The position numbers and the translations under genes are program-made. The notes beneath the pieces were generated by a model. The model made no database searches and had not been told where the DNA came from. It saw only the letters and a program-made list of their open reading frames with translations. This document shows, in pieces, positions 13,444 to 21,984 of a DNA stretch of 64,000 nt (its first letter is position 1; the number at the start of each line of letters is the position of its first letter). This DNA is from Streptomyces sp. 11x1. Its GTDB lineage: Bacteria > Actinomycetota > Actinomycetes > Streptomycetales > Streptomycetaceae. The stretch is taken from assembly GCF_032598905.1 (NCBI RefSeq), contig NZ_CP122458.1, forward strand, positions 3,596,001 through 3,660,000, in the 5' to 3' direction.

Positions 13444-16017
13444 CTGACTACGACTTTCCGCGATCTCGGCATCTTTCCCGAGACGGCCGAGGCCCTTGAG
13501 GCCGTCGGCATCATCAGCCCCTTCCCCATCCAGGAGATGACGCTCCCGGTCGCCCTCTCCGGCACCGACGTCATCGGCCAGGCCAAGACCGGCACCGGCA
13601 AGACGCTGGGCTTCGGTCTCCCCCTCCTCGAACGCGTCGTCGTCCCCGCCGACGTCGAGGCCGGCCGCGCGAAGCCCGAGGACCTCGTCGACTCGCCGCA
13701 GGCGCTCGTCGTCGTCCCCACGCGCGAGCTGTGCACCCAGGTCACCAACGACCTGCTGACCGCCGGCAAGGTGCGCAACGTCCGCGTCACCGCGATCTAC
13801 GGCGGCCGCGCCTACGAGCCCCAGGTCGAGGCCCTCAAGAAGGGCGTCGACGTCGTCATCGGCACCCCCGGGCGCCTCCTCGACCTCGCGGGCCAGAAGA
13901 AGCTGAACCTCAAGAACGTCAAGTGCCTGGTCCTCGACGAGGCCGATGAGATGCTCGACCTGGGCTTCCTGCCCGACGTCGAGAAGATCATCAACATGCT
14001 TCCGGCCCGCCGCCAGACGATGCTGTTCTCGGCGACCATGCCGGGCGCGGTCATCGGCCTCGCCCGCCGCTACATGTCCCAGCCGACGCACATCCGTGCC
14101 ACGGCCCCGGACGACGAGGGCGCGACGGTCCGCAACACCTCGCAGCACATCTACCGCGCGCACAACATGGACAAGCCCGAGCTGGTCGCGCGCATACTGC
14201 AGGCCGACGGCCGGGGACTGGCCATGGTCTTCTGCCGCACCAAGCGCACGGCCGCTGACCTCGCCGACCAGCTCAAGCAGCGCGGCTTCGCCTCCGGCGC
14301 GGTCCACGGCGACCTCGGCCAGGGCGCCCGCGAGCAGGCGCTGCGCGCCTTCCGCAACGGCAAGGTGGACGTCCTCGTCTGCACCGACGTCGCCGCACGC
14401 GGCATCGACGTCGAGGGTGTCACCCACGTCATCAACTACCAGTCCCCCGAGGACGAGAAGACGTACCTGCACCGCATCGGCCGTACGGGCCGCGCGGGGG
14501 CCAAGGGCATCGCGATCACCCTCGTCGACTGGGACGACATCCCGCGCTGGCAGCTCATCAACAAGGCGCTGGACCTCGGGTTCAACGACCCACCGGAGAC
14601 GTACTCCACGTCCCCGCACCTCTTCGAGGAACTGAGCATCCCCGCGGGCACGAAGGGTGTCCTGCCGCGCTCCGAGCGCACCCGTGCCGGTCTGGACGCG
14701 GAGGAGCTGGAAGACCTCGGCGAGCCGGGCGGGCGTGGTCCACGCGGGCGTGGCGGCCGTGGCGCCGGTGCTTCCGGCCCGTCGTCCGTCGAGCGGGAGC
14801 GGGAGCGCCCGGCGCGTACGCCGCGTCGCCGCCGGCGTACGCGCGGTGGTGCCACCGTCGACGGGGCGTCCCCGGAGGCCGCCGCGGTCACCGAGCCGTC
14901 GGCAACGCAGACGCCGGACTCCGACTCCGGCGCGTCCGAGCCTCGTACGCCTCGCCGTCGCCGCCGCACGCGTGCCGGGGTGAACCCGGCCGCCGAGGCC
15001 GTGATCGAGACCGAGACCGTCGAGAGCGCGCCGGTCGAGCGGGCGGAGGCCGTGGTCGACACCGTCGCGCCCGCCGAGTCGATGGAGGAGGCTCCCAAGC
15101 CGCGTCGCCGTCGTACGCGCAAGTCGGTGGAGACCGCCGCCACTCCGGCGGCCGAGGCCGCGCCCACCGCGGAAGCGTCGCTGGACACCGCTGAGGGCAC
15201 TGCTGTCGTGGAGCCGGTCGTCGAGCCGGCCGCCGAGGCCGTTACCAAGCCGCGTCGCCGTACGCGCAAGGTCGCCGCGCCCGCCGAGGTCGTGAGCGAG
15301 GAGGCCGCCGCCGAGGAGGCACCTGCCAAGCCCCGCCGACGGACCCGGAAGGCTGCCGAGCCGGTCGTCGAGGCGACCGACAGCGCCGCCGAGGCCGCCG
15401 TGGACACCGCCGAGGCTGCGGCCAAGCCGCGCCGCCGGACCCGCAAGACCGTGGCGGAGGCTGCCGAGAGCGTGGTCGAGGCTGTCGCCGAGGAGGCGGT
15501 GGTCGAGGCTCCGGCCGCGGCCCCGCGTCGTCGGACCCGTAAGGCGGCGGCCGCCGTCGTGGCTCCTGCAGCCGAGGCCGCGGTCGACACGGCCGAGGGG
15601 GCGACCGGCGTCGAGCCGGCCGCCGAGGCCGTTACCAAGCCGCGTCGCCGTACGCGCAAGGTCGCCGCGCCCGCCGAGGTCGTGAGCGAGGAGGCCGCCG
15701 CCGAGGAGGCACCTGCCAAGCCCCGCCGACGGACCCGGAAGGCTGCCGAGCCGGTCGTCGAGGCGACCGACAGCGCCGCCGAGGCCGCCGTGGACACCGC
15801 CGAGGCTGTGGCCAAGCCGCGCCGCCGGACCCGCAAGACCGTGGAGACGGCTGAGGGGGCGGTGCCCGCGCAGCCGACGGAGGAGCAGGCGACCAAGCCG
15901 CGGCGTACGCGGAAGGCGGTGGCTTCGGCTGCTGCCGAGGAGGCGGGGGCCGAGGCTCCTGCTCCGCGGCGGCGTACGCGGAAGGCTGTGGCTGTGGTGG
16001 AGGGTACGGAGGGCTGA
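13444..16017 (+). CDS. DEAD-box RNA helicase with long basic repeat tail
   Basis: An 857-residue RhlE/CsdA-type helicase. Motifs in order: Q motif FPIQEMTLP, Walker A AKTGTGKT, PTRELC, DEADEM, SAT, and HRIGRTGRAG. The core ends near residue 420. The remaining half is an Ala/Glu/Val-rich chain with 12 short basic boxes of the form KPRRRTRK, which should bind RNA nonspecifically. The likely start is a CTG at 13444, seven bases after AAGAGG, opening LTTTFRDLGIFPETAEAL where family similarity begins; the ATG at 13345 would add 33 unconserved residues. Likely roles are ribosome assembly or mRNA turnover under stress. The tail contains a recent internal duplication. Confidence 0.92.
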   Translation: MTTTFRDLGIFPETAEALEAVGIISPFPIQEMTLPVALSGTDVIGQAKTGTGKTLGFGLPLLERVVVPADVEAGRAKPEDLVDSPQALVVVPTRELCTQVTNDLLTAGKVRNVRVTAIYGGRAYEPQVEALKKGVDVVIGTPGRLLDLAGQKKLNLKNVKCLVLDEADEMLDLGFLPDVEKIINMLPARRQTMLFSATMPGAVIGLARRYMSQPTHIRATAPDDEGATVRNTSQHIYRAHNMDKPELVARILQADGRGLAMVFCRTKRTAADLADQLKQRGFASGAVHGDLGQGAREQALRAFRNGKVDVLVCTDVAARGIDVEGVTHVINYQSPEDEKTYLHRIGRTGRAGAKGIAITLVDWDDIPRWQLINKALDLGFNDPPETYSTSPHLFEELSIPAGTKGVLPRSERTRAGLDAEELEDLGEPGGRGPRGRGGRGAGASGPSSVERERERPARTPRRRRRTRGGATVDGASPEAAAVTEPSATQTPDSDSGASEPRTPRRRRRTRAGVNPAAEAVIETETVESAPVERAEAVVDTVAPAESMEEAPKPRRRRTRKSVETAATPAAEAAPTAEASLDTAEGTAVVEPVVEPAAEAVTKPRRRTRKVAAPAEVVSEEAAAEEAPAKPRRRTRKAAEPVVEATDSAAEAAVDTAEAAAKPRRRTRKTVAEAAESVVEAVAEEAVVEAPAAAPRRRTRKAAAAVVAPAAEAAVDTAEGATGVEPAAEAVTKPRRRTRKVAAPAEVVSEEAAAEEAPAKPRRRTRKAAEPVVEATDSAAEAAVDTAEAVAKPRRRTRKTVETAEGAVPAQPTEEQATKPRRTRKAVASAAAEEAGAEAPAPRRRTRKAVAVVEGTEG
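15219..15844 (+). repeat. 236-bp direct repeat inside the helicase tail
   Basis: Bases 15219-15454 and 15609-15844 are identical except for one C/T difference (15419 versus 15809). The offset is 390 bases, exactly 130 codons, so the duplication is in frame. The near-identity points to a recent unequal crossover. The tail could expand or contract by recombination without breaking the gene. Confidence 0.95.
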
Positions 16018-16158
16018 GGCCGTCCTGTCGTGTGAAGGTCCGGTTCCCCTGGCGGGGGGGGCCGGGCCTGCGGCCTTTTCAGGGGGTTTCTCGCCCCCGC
16101 CGCCCCTACCCGTCCCATCCTCAAGGGGCTGTGCCCCTTCGACCCCCAGGCGTCCGTT

Positions 16159-16284
16159 CGGTGGGGGCTGGCCGCGCAGTTCCCCGCGCCCCTGAAAAAG
16201 GCGGGGCTGCGTCCCCGCCTTTTTCAGGCCCGCAGGGCCTGAACCCTTTCGGGGCGCGGGGAACTGCGCGGCCAGCCCCCACCG
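16159..16284. repeat. Perfect 34-bp inverted repeat with nested terminator
   Basis: Bases 16159-16192 and 16251-16284 are exact reverse complements over 34 bases, and each contains the CGCGCAGTTCCCCGCGCCCC core of the dispersed element (copies B and C). Between them lies another 16-bp stem (see terminator at 16191-16228) and a small AGGCCC/GGGCCT stem. It fills the gap between the helicase and the next gene. The rest of the gap (16018-16158) holds no gene. Confidence 0.92.
16191..16228. terminator. Bidirectional terminator hairpin after the helicase
   Basis: Stem CCTGAAAAAGGCGGGG (16191-16206) pairs perfectly with 16213-16228 around the loop ctgcgt. A run of A on one side and T on the other makes it look like an intrinsic terminator in both directions. 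Confidence 0.85.
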
Positions 16285-16352
16285 GACCCGCACCCGGCCA
16301 CGCGGCCCATCCCCACCCCTCCTCGCCCTTGGTGGACCGTTACGCTCCCCCC

Positions 16353-17228
16353 ATGAGCCGTCCCCCCTCCTTCACCCCGCCCCCCGGCGCCCGCGCCCAC
16401 CGCCTGCGTACCCCCCGTGGGGAGTTCGCCGTCATCGAGGCGGGCGTGGCGGTGAAGGGGAGCGTGTTGCTCGTGCCGGGGTTCACGGGGAGCAAGGAGG
16501 ACTTCATCGCGCTGCACGAGCCGCTGGCGGCGGCCGGATACCGCACGGTCGCCGTGGACGGGCGCGGGCAGTACGAGAGCCCTGGAGCCGAGGCCGACGA
16601 AGCACCGTACGCGCAGGCGGAGTTGGCCAAGGACCTGCTCGCCCAGGCGCGGGCCGTGAGCGACGGCGGCCGACTGCATCTCGTCGGTCACTCGCTCGGC
16701 GGCCAGATCTCCCGCGCCGCCGTGCTGATGGACGCCTCCCCCTTCGCCTCGCTCACCCTCATGGCCTCGGGCCCCGCCCAGATCTCGGTCGGCCAGCAGG
16801 AGCGCGTGAAGCTGTTGCGGGACGCCCTGGCCGTGATGGACATGGAGCAGGTGTGGGACGCCATCCAGGCGATGGAGGCACCGGAGCCCGAGGAGGCCGA
16901 CACGGGCGCCCTCGACGCGGGGCTGGACGACCGCGCCGATCTGCGCCGCCGCTGGCTCGCCACCAAACCCGCCCAGCTCATCGCCACGGGCCGCCAACTC
17001 TGCGTGGAACCCGACCGGGTCACCGAACTCGCCGCCGTGGACCTGCCCAAGCACGTCCTCTCCGGTGAACGCGACGACACCTGGCCGATCCCGGTCCTCG
17101 ACGACATGGCCGTACGGCTGCGCGCCCACCGCACCGTCGTCTGCGGCGCCGAGCACTCCCCCAACACCGACCGGCCGAAGGCTACGGCCGACGCCCTCAG
17201 CGGCTTCTGGGACCGGATCGCCGGCTGA
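16353..17228 (+). CDS. Alpha/beta hydrolase
   Basis: A 291-residue alpha/beta hydrolase. Seen: LLVPGFTGSKED at the oxyanion strand, VDGRGQYES, the nucleophile elbow GHSLGG, the acid in SGERDDTWP and the histidine in CGAEHSPNTDRP, a full triad. Substrate unknown; esterase or lipase activity is typical. The ATG at 16353 opens just before the conserved fold; the upstream extension of the frame runs through the palindromic element and is not coding. It converges with the NYN gene. Confidence 0.85.
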   Translation: MSRPPSFTPPPGARAHRLRTPRGEFAVIEAGVAVKGSVLLVPGFTGSKEDFIALHEPLAAAGYRTVAVDGRGQYESPGAEADEAPYAQAELAKDLLAQARAVSDGGRLHLVGHSLGGQISRAAVLMDASPFASLTLMASGPAQISVGQQERVKLLRDALAVMDMEQVWDAIQAMEAPEPEEADTGALDAGLDDRADLRRRWLATKPAQLIATGRQLCVEPDRVTELAAVDLPKHVLSGERDDTWPIPVLDDMAVRLRAHRTVVCGAEHSPNTDRPKATADALSGFWDRIAG

Positions 17229-17273
17229 GCACCGGCCGGACCGGGCGACCGTCCGTCCGGAGCAGCCCGGCTC

Positions 17274-18170
17274 TCAGTACTGCGCCCTCAGGTGCTCCCA
17301 GAAGCCGTCCCGCAGCGCCCGTCTCAGGTCCGCCTGACCGCGCAGCGAATACTGCAGCAGGCCCTCCGCCTCGACGAGCAGGTCCTGGTCGACGGAGCCG
17401 GGGAGGTACGGGTGGCCATGGAGCAGCTCCTGCAAGGTCTCCCGGCCCCGGGAGGCGAGCCACTTCGCGGCGATCTGGGCGCCGACGAAGCGGACGTCCT
17501 CACGGCTGGGGCGGGCCCCTGCGGGCGCGTCGTAGGTGGCGGCGGCCCGCCGTGCCACGTACGGCTTGAAGAAGTCGAGGTCGAAGGTTCGCTGGCTGTC
17601 CACCTCCCAGAGCAGCGGCTCGGCCTGGTTGCGGCCCTCGGGCGCCTCGATGCCCCAGAGGTGGACCCGCGCCCCGTACCCCTGCGCGGCCTCGACCGCC
17701 GAGACCAGGTCCTCGTCGCCGCCGATGAGGGCCGCGTCGCTGATCGCGCGGTGCCGGGCCAGTGATTCCAGGTCGGTGCGGATCAGGGAGTCGACGCCCT
17801 TCTGCTGGTTGTTCGCGTTCAGGTTCCCGAGCCGGACCTTCACGTCGGGCAGCTCGGCGATCGACTGCTGCTCGGCCGTATGGATGCGGCGGCGCGCCCC
17901 GTCGTACCAGTAGACCCGCAGCAGCCGACTGTCCGCGAAGATCGTGCGTGCCTTGTCGATCAGCGCGTCGATGAGCCCTTCCGCGTCGAGATCGAAGGAC
18001 CGCCGGTCCTCCGTCCCCGCGACGAGCCGGCCCACGGCCGCGTAGAGGTACCCGGCATCGACGAAGATCGCGTGTGTCGAGGGTGTCTTCGCCACCTCGG
18101 CGAGCATGCGGTGCAGCAGCTCGTTCGTACGGTCGATGCGGGCGCCGAGCGCCGTGAGGTCGTCGTTCAT
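17274..18170 (-). CDS. NYN-domain (PIN-like) putative ribonuclease
   Basis: A 298-residue protein with an N-terminal NYN domain: AIFVDAGYLYAAVGRL supplies the first catalytic Asp, NNQQKGVDSLIRTDL the second and ALIGGDEDLVSAVEAA the third acidic cluster, all as in PIN-like nucleases. The C-terminal part is helical and unassigned. RNA cleavage is inferred from the family. ATG at 18170 is used; an ATG three codons earlier (18179) is possible. It is divergent from the 50-residue gene at 18416. Confidence 0.85.
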   Translation of the reverse strand: MNDDLTALGARIDRTNELLHRMLAEVAKTPSTHAIFVDAGYLYAAVGRLVAGTEDRRSFDLDAEGLIDALIDKARTIFADSRLLRVYWYDGARRRIHTAEQQSIAELPDVKVRLGNLNANNQQKGVDSLIRTDLESLARHRAISDAALIGGDEDLVSAVEAAQGYGARVHLWGIEAPEGRNQAEPLLWEVDSQRTFDLDFFKPYVARRAAATYDAPAGARPSREDVRFVGAQIAAKWLASRGRETLQELLHGHPYLPGSVDQDLLVEAEGLLQYSLRGQADLRRALRDGFWEHLRAQY

Positions 18171-18301
18171 TACTGCCATTGTCCCGGCGGTCACGCTGCG
18201 AACACAACCGGTCCCAATCAGTCTTCCTGCTTCCAGGTAGACATACCACCACACCACTTACCGGTTAGTAATTAGCTTCTCGAAAAATTTCCTTAGCGTA
18301 G

Positions 18302-18327
18302 GGAATGTTCGTAACACGCATACCGTT
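18302..18327 (+). promoter_or_regulatory. SigR-type promoter upstream of the 50-residue gene
   Basis: GGAAT (18302-18306), 18 bases, then GTT (18325-18327): an exact match to the SigR consensus on the plus strand. The expected leader to the TTG at 18416 is about 80 bases. The flanking DNA (18245-18300) is unusually AT-rich for this window. Confidence 0.7.
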
Positions 18328-18415
18328 GACTCCTGATGGAACACGGGCACCGACGACCCGTGAGCCACCACCAGTAGTTCTCCTCAGGAGGATGACCAGA
18401 CGAAGGGAGAAGCCC

Positions 18416-18568
18416 TTGCGCTTCGAAATTCTGCGACTCGACGATGTCAACGGCACGCCCGTGGACAGCACCGTCGTGGACGCCGCCTCCGTCAACCGGA
18501 TCGTGCAGCAGGCCGCCGCCATCGGGCAGCGACTCTGGATCCGCCCGGCCGACGTGACCGCCTCGTAG
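18416..18568 (+). CDS. Conserved 50-residue protein, TTG start
   Basis: Short protein beginning LRFEILRLDDVNGTPVDST and ending RLWIRPADVTAS. The TTG at 18416 is seven bases after AAGGGAGAAG and is preferred over an ATG at 18305 that lies inside the promoter. The compact beta-strand and helix pattern (VVDAASVNRIVQQAAAIGQ) looks like a folded domain; no family name is recognised. With its own SigR-like promoter and a terminator right behind it, it is a monocistronic candidate member of the thiol-stress regulon. Confidence 0.8.
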   Translation: MRFEILRLDDVNGTPVDSTVVDAASVNRIVQQAAAIGQRLWIRPADVTAS

Positions 18569-18590
18569 GACGCGGATCCGTTCACACTTC

Positions 18591-18624
18591 AGCGCCCCGT
18601 ACGGCACATGCCGTACGGGGCGCT
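18591..18624 (+). terminator. Hairpin terminator
   Basis: AGCGCCCCGTACGGCA and its exact complement flank a two-base centre, followed by ctatta. It separates the 50-residue gene from the convergent marC gene and may serve both. Confidence 0.88.
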
Positions 18625-18641
18625 CTATTACGGGCTCGCCG

Positions 18642-19247
18642 CTACGAAGCCTGTACGACCTGGGTGACGCCGTTGATGATCTGCTGTACGGCGATCGCGG
18701 AGAGCATCATGCCGGCGAGGCGGGTCACCAGGACCACTCCGCCGTCCTTGATGACCCGGATGATCAGCAGCGAGTACCGCATCGTGAGCCACAACACGAT
18801 GTGGATCGCCAGAATCGCGGCCCACACGGACATCTGACCGGCCAGGCCGTCCGCCTTCTGCACCGCCAGGATCACCGACACGATCGCACCGGGTCCGGCC
18901 AGCAACGGCATCCCCAGCGGCACGAGCGCTACGTTGACGTCCTTGGTCTGCTTCGGCTCGTCCGTCTTGCCGGTGAGCAGATCGAGCGCGATCAGCAGAA
19001 GCAGCAGCCCGCCCGCGATCATCAGCGCCGGCACGGAGACATGCAGGTAGTCCAGGATCTGGTGCCCCAGCAACCCGAAGACGGCGATCACGCCACCGGC
19101 CACGCAGACGGCCTGGAGGGCCATCCGCTTCTGGGTACGGGCGGGCCGCCCGGCGGTGAGGCCGAGGAAGATCGGAGTGATCCCGGGGGGATCCATGATC
19201 ACGAAGAGAGTGAGGAAGAGGGAGCCGAATATGGCGAGATCGAACAC
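18642..19247 (-). CDS. MarC family integral membrane protein
   Basis: A 201-residue, six-helix MarC/UPF0056 protein. The signature LFVIMDPPGITPIFLGLT is near the N-terminus and PLLAGPGAIVSVIL marks the second half of the internal repeat. The family's transported substrate is unknown, and the historical link to multiple antibiotic resistance is not supported. GTG start at 19247 with a weak AAGG site. Length equals the family norm. Confidence 0.92.
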   Translation of the reverse strand: MFDLAIFGSLFLTLFVIMDPPGITPIFLGLTAGRPARTQKRMALQAVCVAGGVIAVFGLLGHQILDYLHVSVPALMIAGGLLLLLIALDLLTGKTDEPKQTKDVNVALVPLGMPLLAGPGAIVSVILAVQKADGLAGQMSVWAAILAIHIVLWLTMRYSLLIIRVIKDGGVVLVTRLAGMMLSAIAVQQIINGVTQVVQAS

Positions 19248-19402
19248 AGGGGTGCCTTGCGGGAAGGAGTGGGACGAACGAGGGGTGCCCTTGGCAGGCG
19301 TCGGCGACCGAGCCGCTCACCACTGTGGGCAATCGTTCGGCGCGGCGGAAGAGGTGAGGCGTGGGCACCTTGCGCCCAGGTGCCGCACGAGCGAGGGACC
19401 GG

Positions 19403-20260
19403 CTAGTTCCCGCCGGTCCCCGGGACAGGGAACGCTCCGGTGGCCCGCCGCGTGATCTCGCCGTACACCTCGGGGTCGGTCGTGTACTCGCCGAGCACAC
19501 AGGTCTTGCGGCTGCCGTGGTAGTCCGAGGAACCGGTGGCGAGCAGCCCCAGCTCCTTCGCCAGGCCGCGCAGCCGTGCCCGGGTCGCCGGGTCGTGCTC
19601 CATGTGGTCGACCTCGATGCCGTCGAGTCCGGCGGCGGCCAGCTCCGCGATGGCGGACTCCGGTACGGTCCGACCGCGTTTGACGGCGGCGGGGTGGGCG
19701 AAGACGGCGACACCGCCGGCGCCCTTGATCAGCCGGATCGCCTCGAAGGGGTCGGTCTCGTGCTTCTCGACGTAGGCGCGGCCGCCGTCGGCGAGCCACT
19801 GTTCCGTGAAGGCGTCGCTCACGGTCGGTACGACGCCGAGCTCGACGAGTGCGGTGGCCACGTGGGGCCGACCGACGGAGCCCCCGGCGGCGATCCGGGC
19901 GACCTGGTCCCAGGTCACCGGCACGCCCAGCTCGTTCAGCTTGGCGATCATCCCGCGGGCGCGCGGGACCCGGTCGTCCCGGACCAGCTCGCGCTCGGCG
20001 AGCAGGTCGGGCTCCTCGGGGTCGAACAGGTAGGCCAGCATGTGCATGCTGACGCCGTCCAGTCGGCACGACAGCTCGGCGCCGGTGACCAGGGTGAGCC
20101 CCTCCGGCAGCGCGGCGATCGCCTCGGCGTGCCCGCGCGTGGTGTCGTGATCGGTCAGCGCGACGACGTCCAGACCGGCCACGCCGGCCTTCCGTACCAG
20201 CTCGGACGGGGTGTCCGTACCGTCGGAGGCCGTGGAGTGGCAGTGCAGATCGATACGCAC
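19403..20260 (-). CDS. PHP-domain phosphoesterase
   Basis: A 285-residue PHP protein resembling YciV/RNase AM type 3',5'-nucleotide phosphatases. Metal ligands are visible in IDLHCHSTASDG, LTDHDTT, GAELSC, FAHPAA and SSDYHG. GTG at 20260 is chosen because it immediately opens the conserved RIDLHCHS and has GGAG eight bases upstream. Likely activity is release of phosphate from small nucleotides or exonuclease trimming of RNA 5' ends; the choice cannot be made here. Gap to marC is 155 bases. Confidence 0.9.
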   Translation of the reverse strand: MRIDLHCHSTASDGTDTPSELVRKAGVAGLDVVALTDHDTTRGHAEAIAALPEGLTLVTGAELSCRLDGVSMHMLAYLFDPEEPDLLAERELVRDDRVPRARGMIAKLNELGVPVTWDQVARIAAGGSVGRPHVATALVELGVVPTVSDAFTEQWLADGGRAYVEKHETDPFEAIRLIKGAGGVAVFAHPAAVKRGRTVPESAIAELAAAGLDGIEVDHMEHDPATRARLRGLAKELGLLATGSSDYHGSRKTCVLGEYTTDPEVYGEITRRATGAFPVPGTGGN

Positions 20261-20445
20261 GACTCGGACTCCAGGCGCGGGGAAGGGAAGCGGACGCTCA
20301 AGGATAGCGTTCTTTTGGACCAGCCCTGTCACACCCGAAACCGGGGAGTGCCCCCTACAGAGGTGGTGTCGGGGGCGGATGGAACGGGCGCCTCATGGGT
20401 GGAGGTGTGCGCGCTCGCGGGCGGCCGCGCGTCCGGTGGGGGTCG

Positions 20446-20469
20446 GTCGCGCAGCTCCCCGCGCCCCTG
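20446..20469. repeat. Dispersed GC-rich element, copy D
   Basis: GTCGCGCAGCTCCCCGCGCC followed by CCTGA, one base different from the core found at 16173, 39752 and 47491. It lies in the 245-base gap between the PHP gene start and the next gene's 3' end, which holds no coding frame. Confidence 0.78.
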
Positions 20470-20505
20470 ACTCTTCTGTCCTGCCCCTCTGATCATCAGG
20501 CGCCC

Positions 20506-21147
20506 CTACGGCTCCAGGATGCGCGGGGAGAGGGCTCCGCACGGGAGGAGTTCCACCTCCGCTCCCGCGTCCCGCAGGTCCGTCAGGACGAGTTCGTCGT
20601 ACATCAGCAGTCCCGTCTGTTCGGGCCACACGATCGCCCACAGCCACAGTCCGAGCGCCTCGCCCGCGAAGACCGCGCGGTCGTCCGGCGTGCCGGTGAC
20701 GTGCCACAGCGGTGTCGGCCGTCCGGCGGCCAGCACCTTCGCCTGGGGTGGCTTCTCGACGCTCAGATACGGGCCGGGATCGGGACCGTCGATGCCCGCG
20801 TACCGCGCACCGAGGCCGACGCCGAGCTCCTCCGCGATGAGGACGAGCTCCCCCACACCGCCGAGCGGCCCGGGACCGGAGCAGGCCACGGCGGTGGCGC
20901 GTCCGCCGCTGCGGTCGTCCCCGGCGAAGGCGGCCCCCGTGAAGAGCCAGCCCACGGGCAGCGGCCAAGGCATCCAGACCGGCACCTCGGCACGGTGCAC
21001 CACGACGCTGAGGGCCTCGACGCTGGGCGGGATCACGGGCTGCAGCGGGTGCACCGTCCCGTGCGCGGCGCACTGCCAGGAGTCGGCAAAGAGGCCGGGA
21101 GCCCTGACCCGGCCACCACACTTCGGGCAACTGGGTTCGCCCCTCAT
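20506..21147 (-). CDS. Conserved protein with N-terminal zinc ribbon
   Basis: A 213-residue protein starting MRGEPSCPKCGGRVRAPG with a second Cys/His pair in SWQCAAHG, consistent with a small zinc ribbon. The rest is an alpha/beta domain with WPLPVGWLFTGAAFAGDD and WAIVWPEQTGLL; no named family is certain to me (it resembles actinobacterial DUF6758 proteins). ATG at 21147 is preferred; a TTG at 21156 has a closer GGAGG and is the alternative. It is upstream of, and on the same strand as, the PHP gene. Confidence 0.8.
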   Translation of the reverse strand: MRGEPSCPKCGGRVRAPGLFADSWQCAAHGTVHPLQPVIPPSVEALSVVVHRAEVPVWMPWPLPVGWLFTGAAFAGDDRSGGRATAVACSGPGPLGGVGELVLIAEELGVGLGARYAGIDGPDPGPYLSVEKPPQAKVLAAGRPTPLWHVTGTPDDRAVFAGEALGLWLWAIVWPEQTGLLMYDELVLTDLRDAGAEVELLPCGALSPRILEP

Positions 21148-21399
21148 AGGGCCCAACGGTCCTCCCCGTGCTTCCTCGCGTCAAGGACGATCACCCGTCC
21201 GGCGCGTGCGCGTCACATTCCGCGCACGTTCAGCGCACCCACGCCGGTCCACGGCCGCCCGCCGGCCCGTCGGACCGAACAACGGAATCAACTACCCACC
21301 TCGCCAAGGGAAGCGGCGGTTTTCGGCCACCTGCCGAGCGGCCTCCGGTCACGTGTGGCGTGCCGTCCGTCACACGGGGAAGTCGTGTCGGGCGGCCGT

Positions 21400-21984
21400 T
21401 CAGTCCAGGGAGACGGACTTTCGCGCCGGGTCGCGGAGGTCGGTCCCCCGGGTGAGCCAGCGCTCCTGGAGGGCCTGGGCGCCGTGCACCCTCTTCCAGG
21501 CCGCCTCGTTGGCGGTCATCGGCAGGAGGGGCAGGAACCGTACGGGGTCGGCGGGGGCGTCGAGTTCGAGGTCCTCGACCAGGCCGCCGGACTCGGCGAC
21601 GAGGACGGAGGTGAAGGGGGCGCCGGGCCAGAGCGGATCGCCCACGTCGAGGGACGCGCCGGGGGCCACGATCACGCCCTCCACCTGCGGAGACGCGGCG
21701 AGTACGGCGAGCGGGCGCAGCGCCTTGTCAGTGTCGGCGACGCCGCGCCGCACGGACAGGACGAGTTCGGCGCGGGGGCCCTTGACGGGGTCGGCGAGGA
21801 CCGCGGCGGGGTCGGCCATCGGCTGGGCGGACATGCCGAGCGTGGCGTAACGGACGATGTCGCCGTCGGTGAAACGGAGCACCTCGATGCGGTCCGCGCC
21901 GAGGAAGGTGACCGCGGCGCGCGCGTCCGGTTCGCCCAGCGCGGTGCGCAAACGGGCCTCCACCAACGGAAGAACATCAGCCAT
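21400..21984 (-). CDS. Suppressor-of-fused (SUFU) domain-like protein
   Basis: A 194-residue protein resembling bacterial SUFU-domain proteins: VTFLGADRIEVLRFTDGD, VRYATLGMS, AELVLSVRR and FLPLLPMTANEAAWKR fit that family's spaced beta strands. Bacterial SUFU proteins often act as immunity or regulatory partners, but no toxin gene is nearby. ATG at 21984 is used because upstream codons run through a region with no coding character. Confidence 0.75.
   Translation of the reverse strand: MADVLPLVEARLRTALGEPDARAAVTFLGADRIEVLRFTDGDIVRYATLGMSAQPMADPAAVLADPVKGPRAELVLSVRRGVADTDKALRPLAVLAASPQVEGVIVAPGASLDVGDPLWPGAPFTSVLVAESGGLVEDLELDAPADPVRFLPLLPMTANEAAWKRVHGAQALQERWLTRGTDLRDPARKSVSLD

Noticed and set aside
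13414..16293. 959-codon minus-strand frame opposite the helicase
   Set aside because: No domains, Leu/Gly/Arg-rich, exactly mirrors the helicase and its tail. A shadow.
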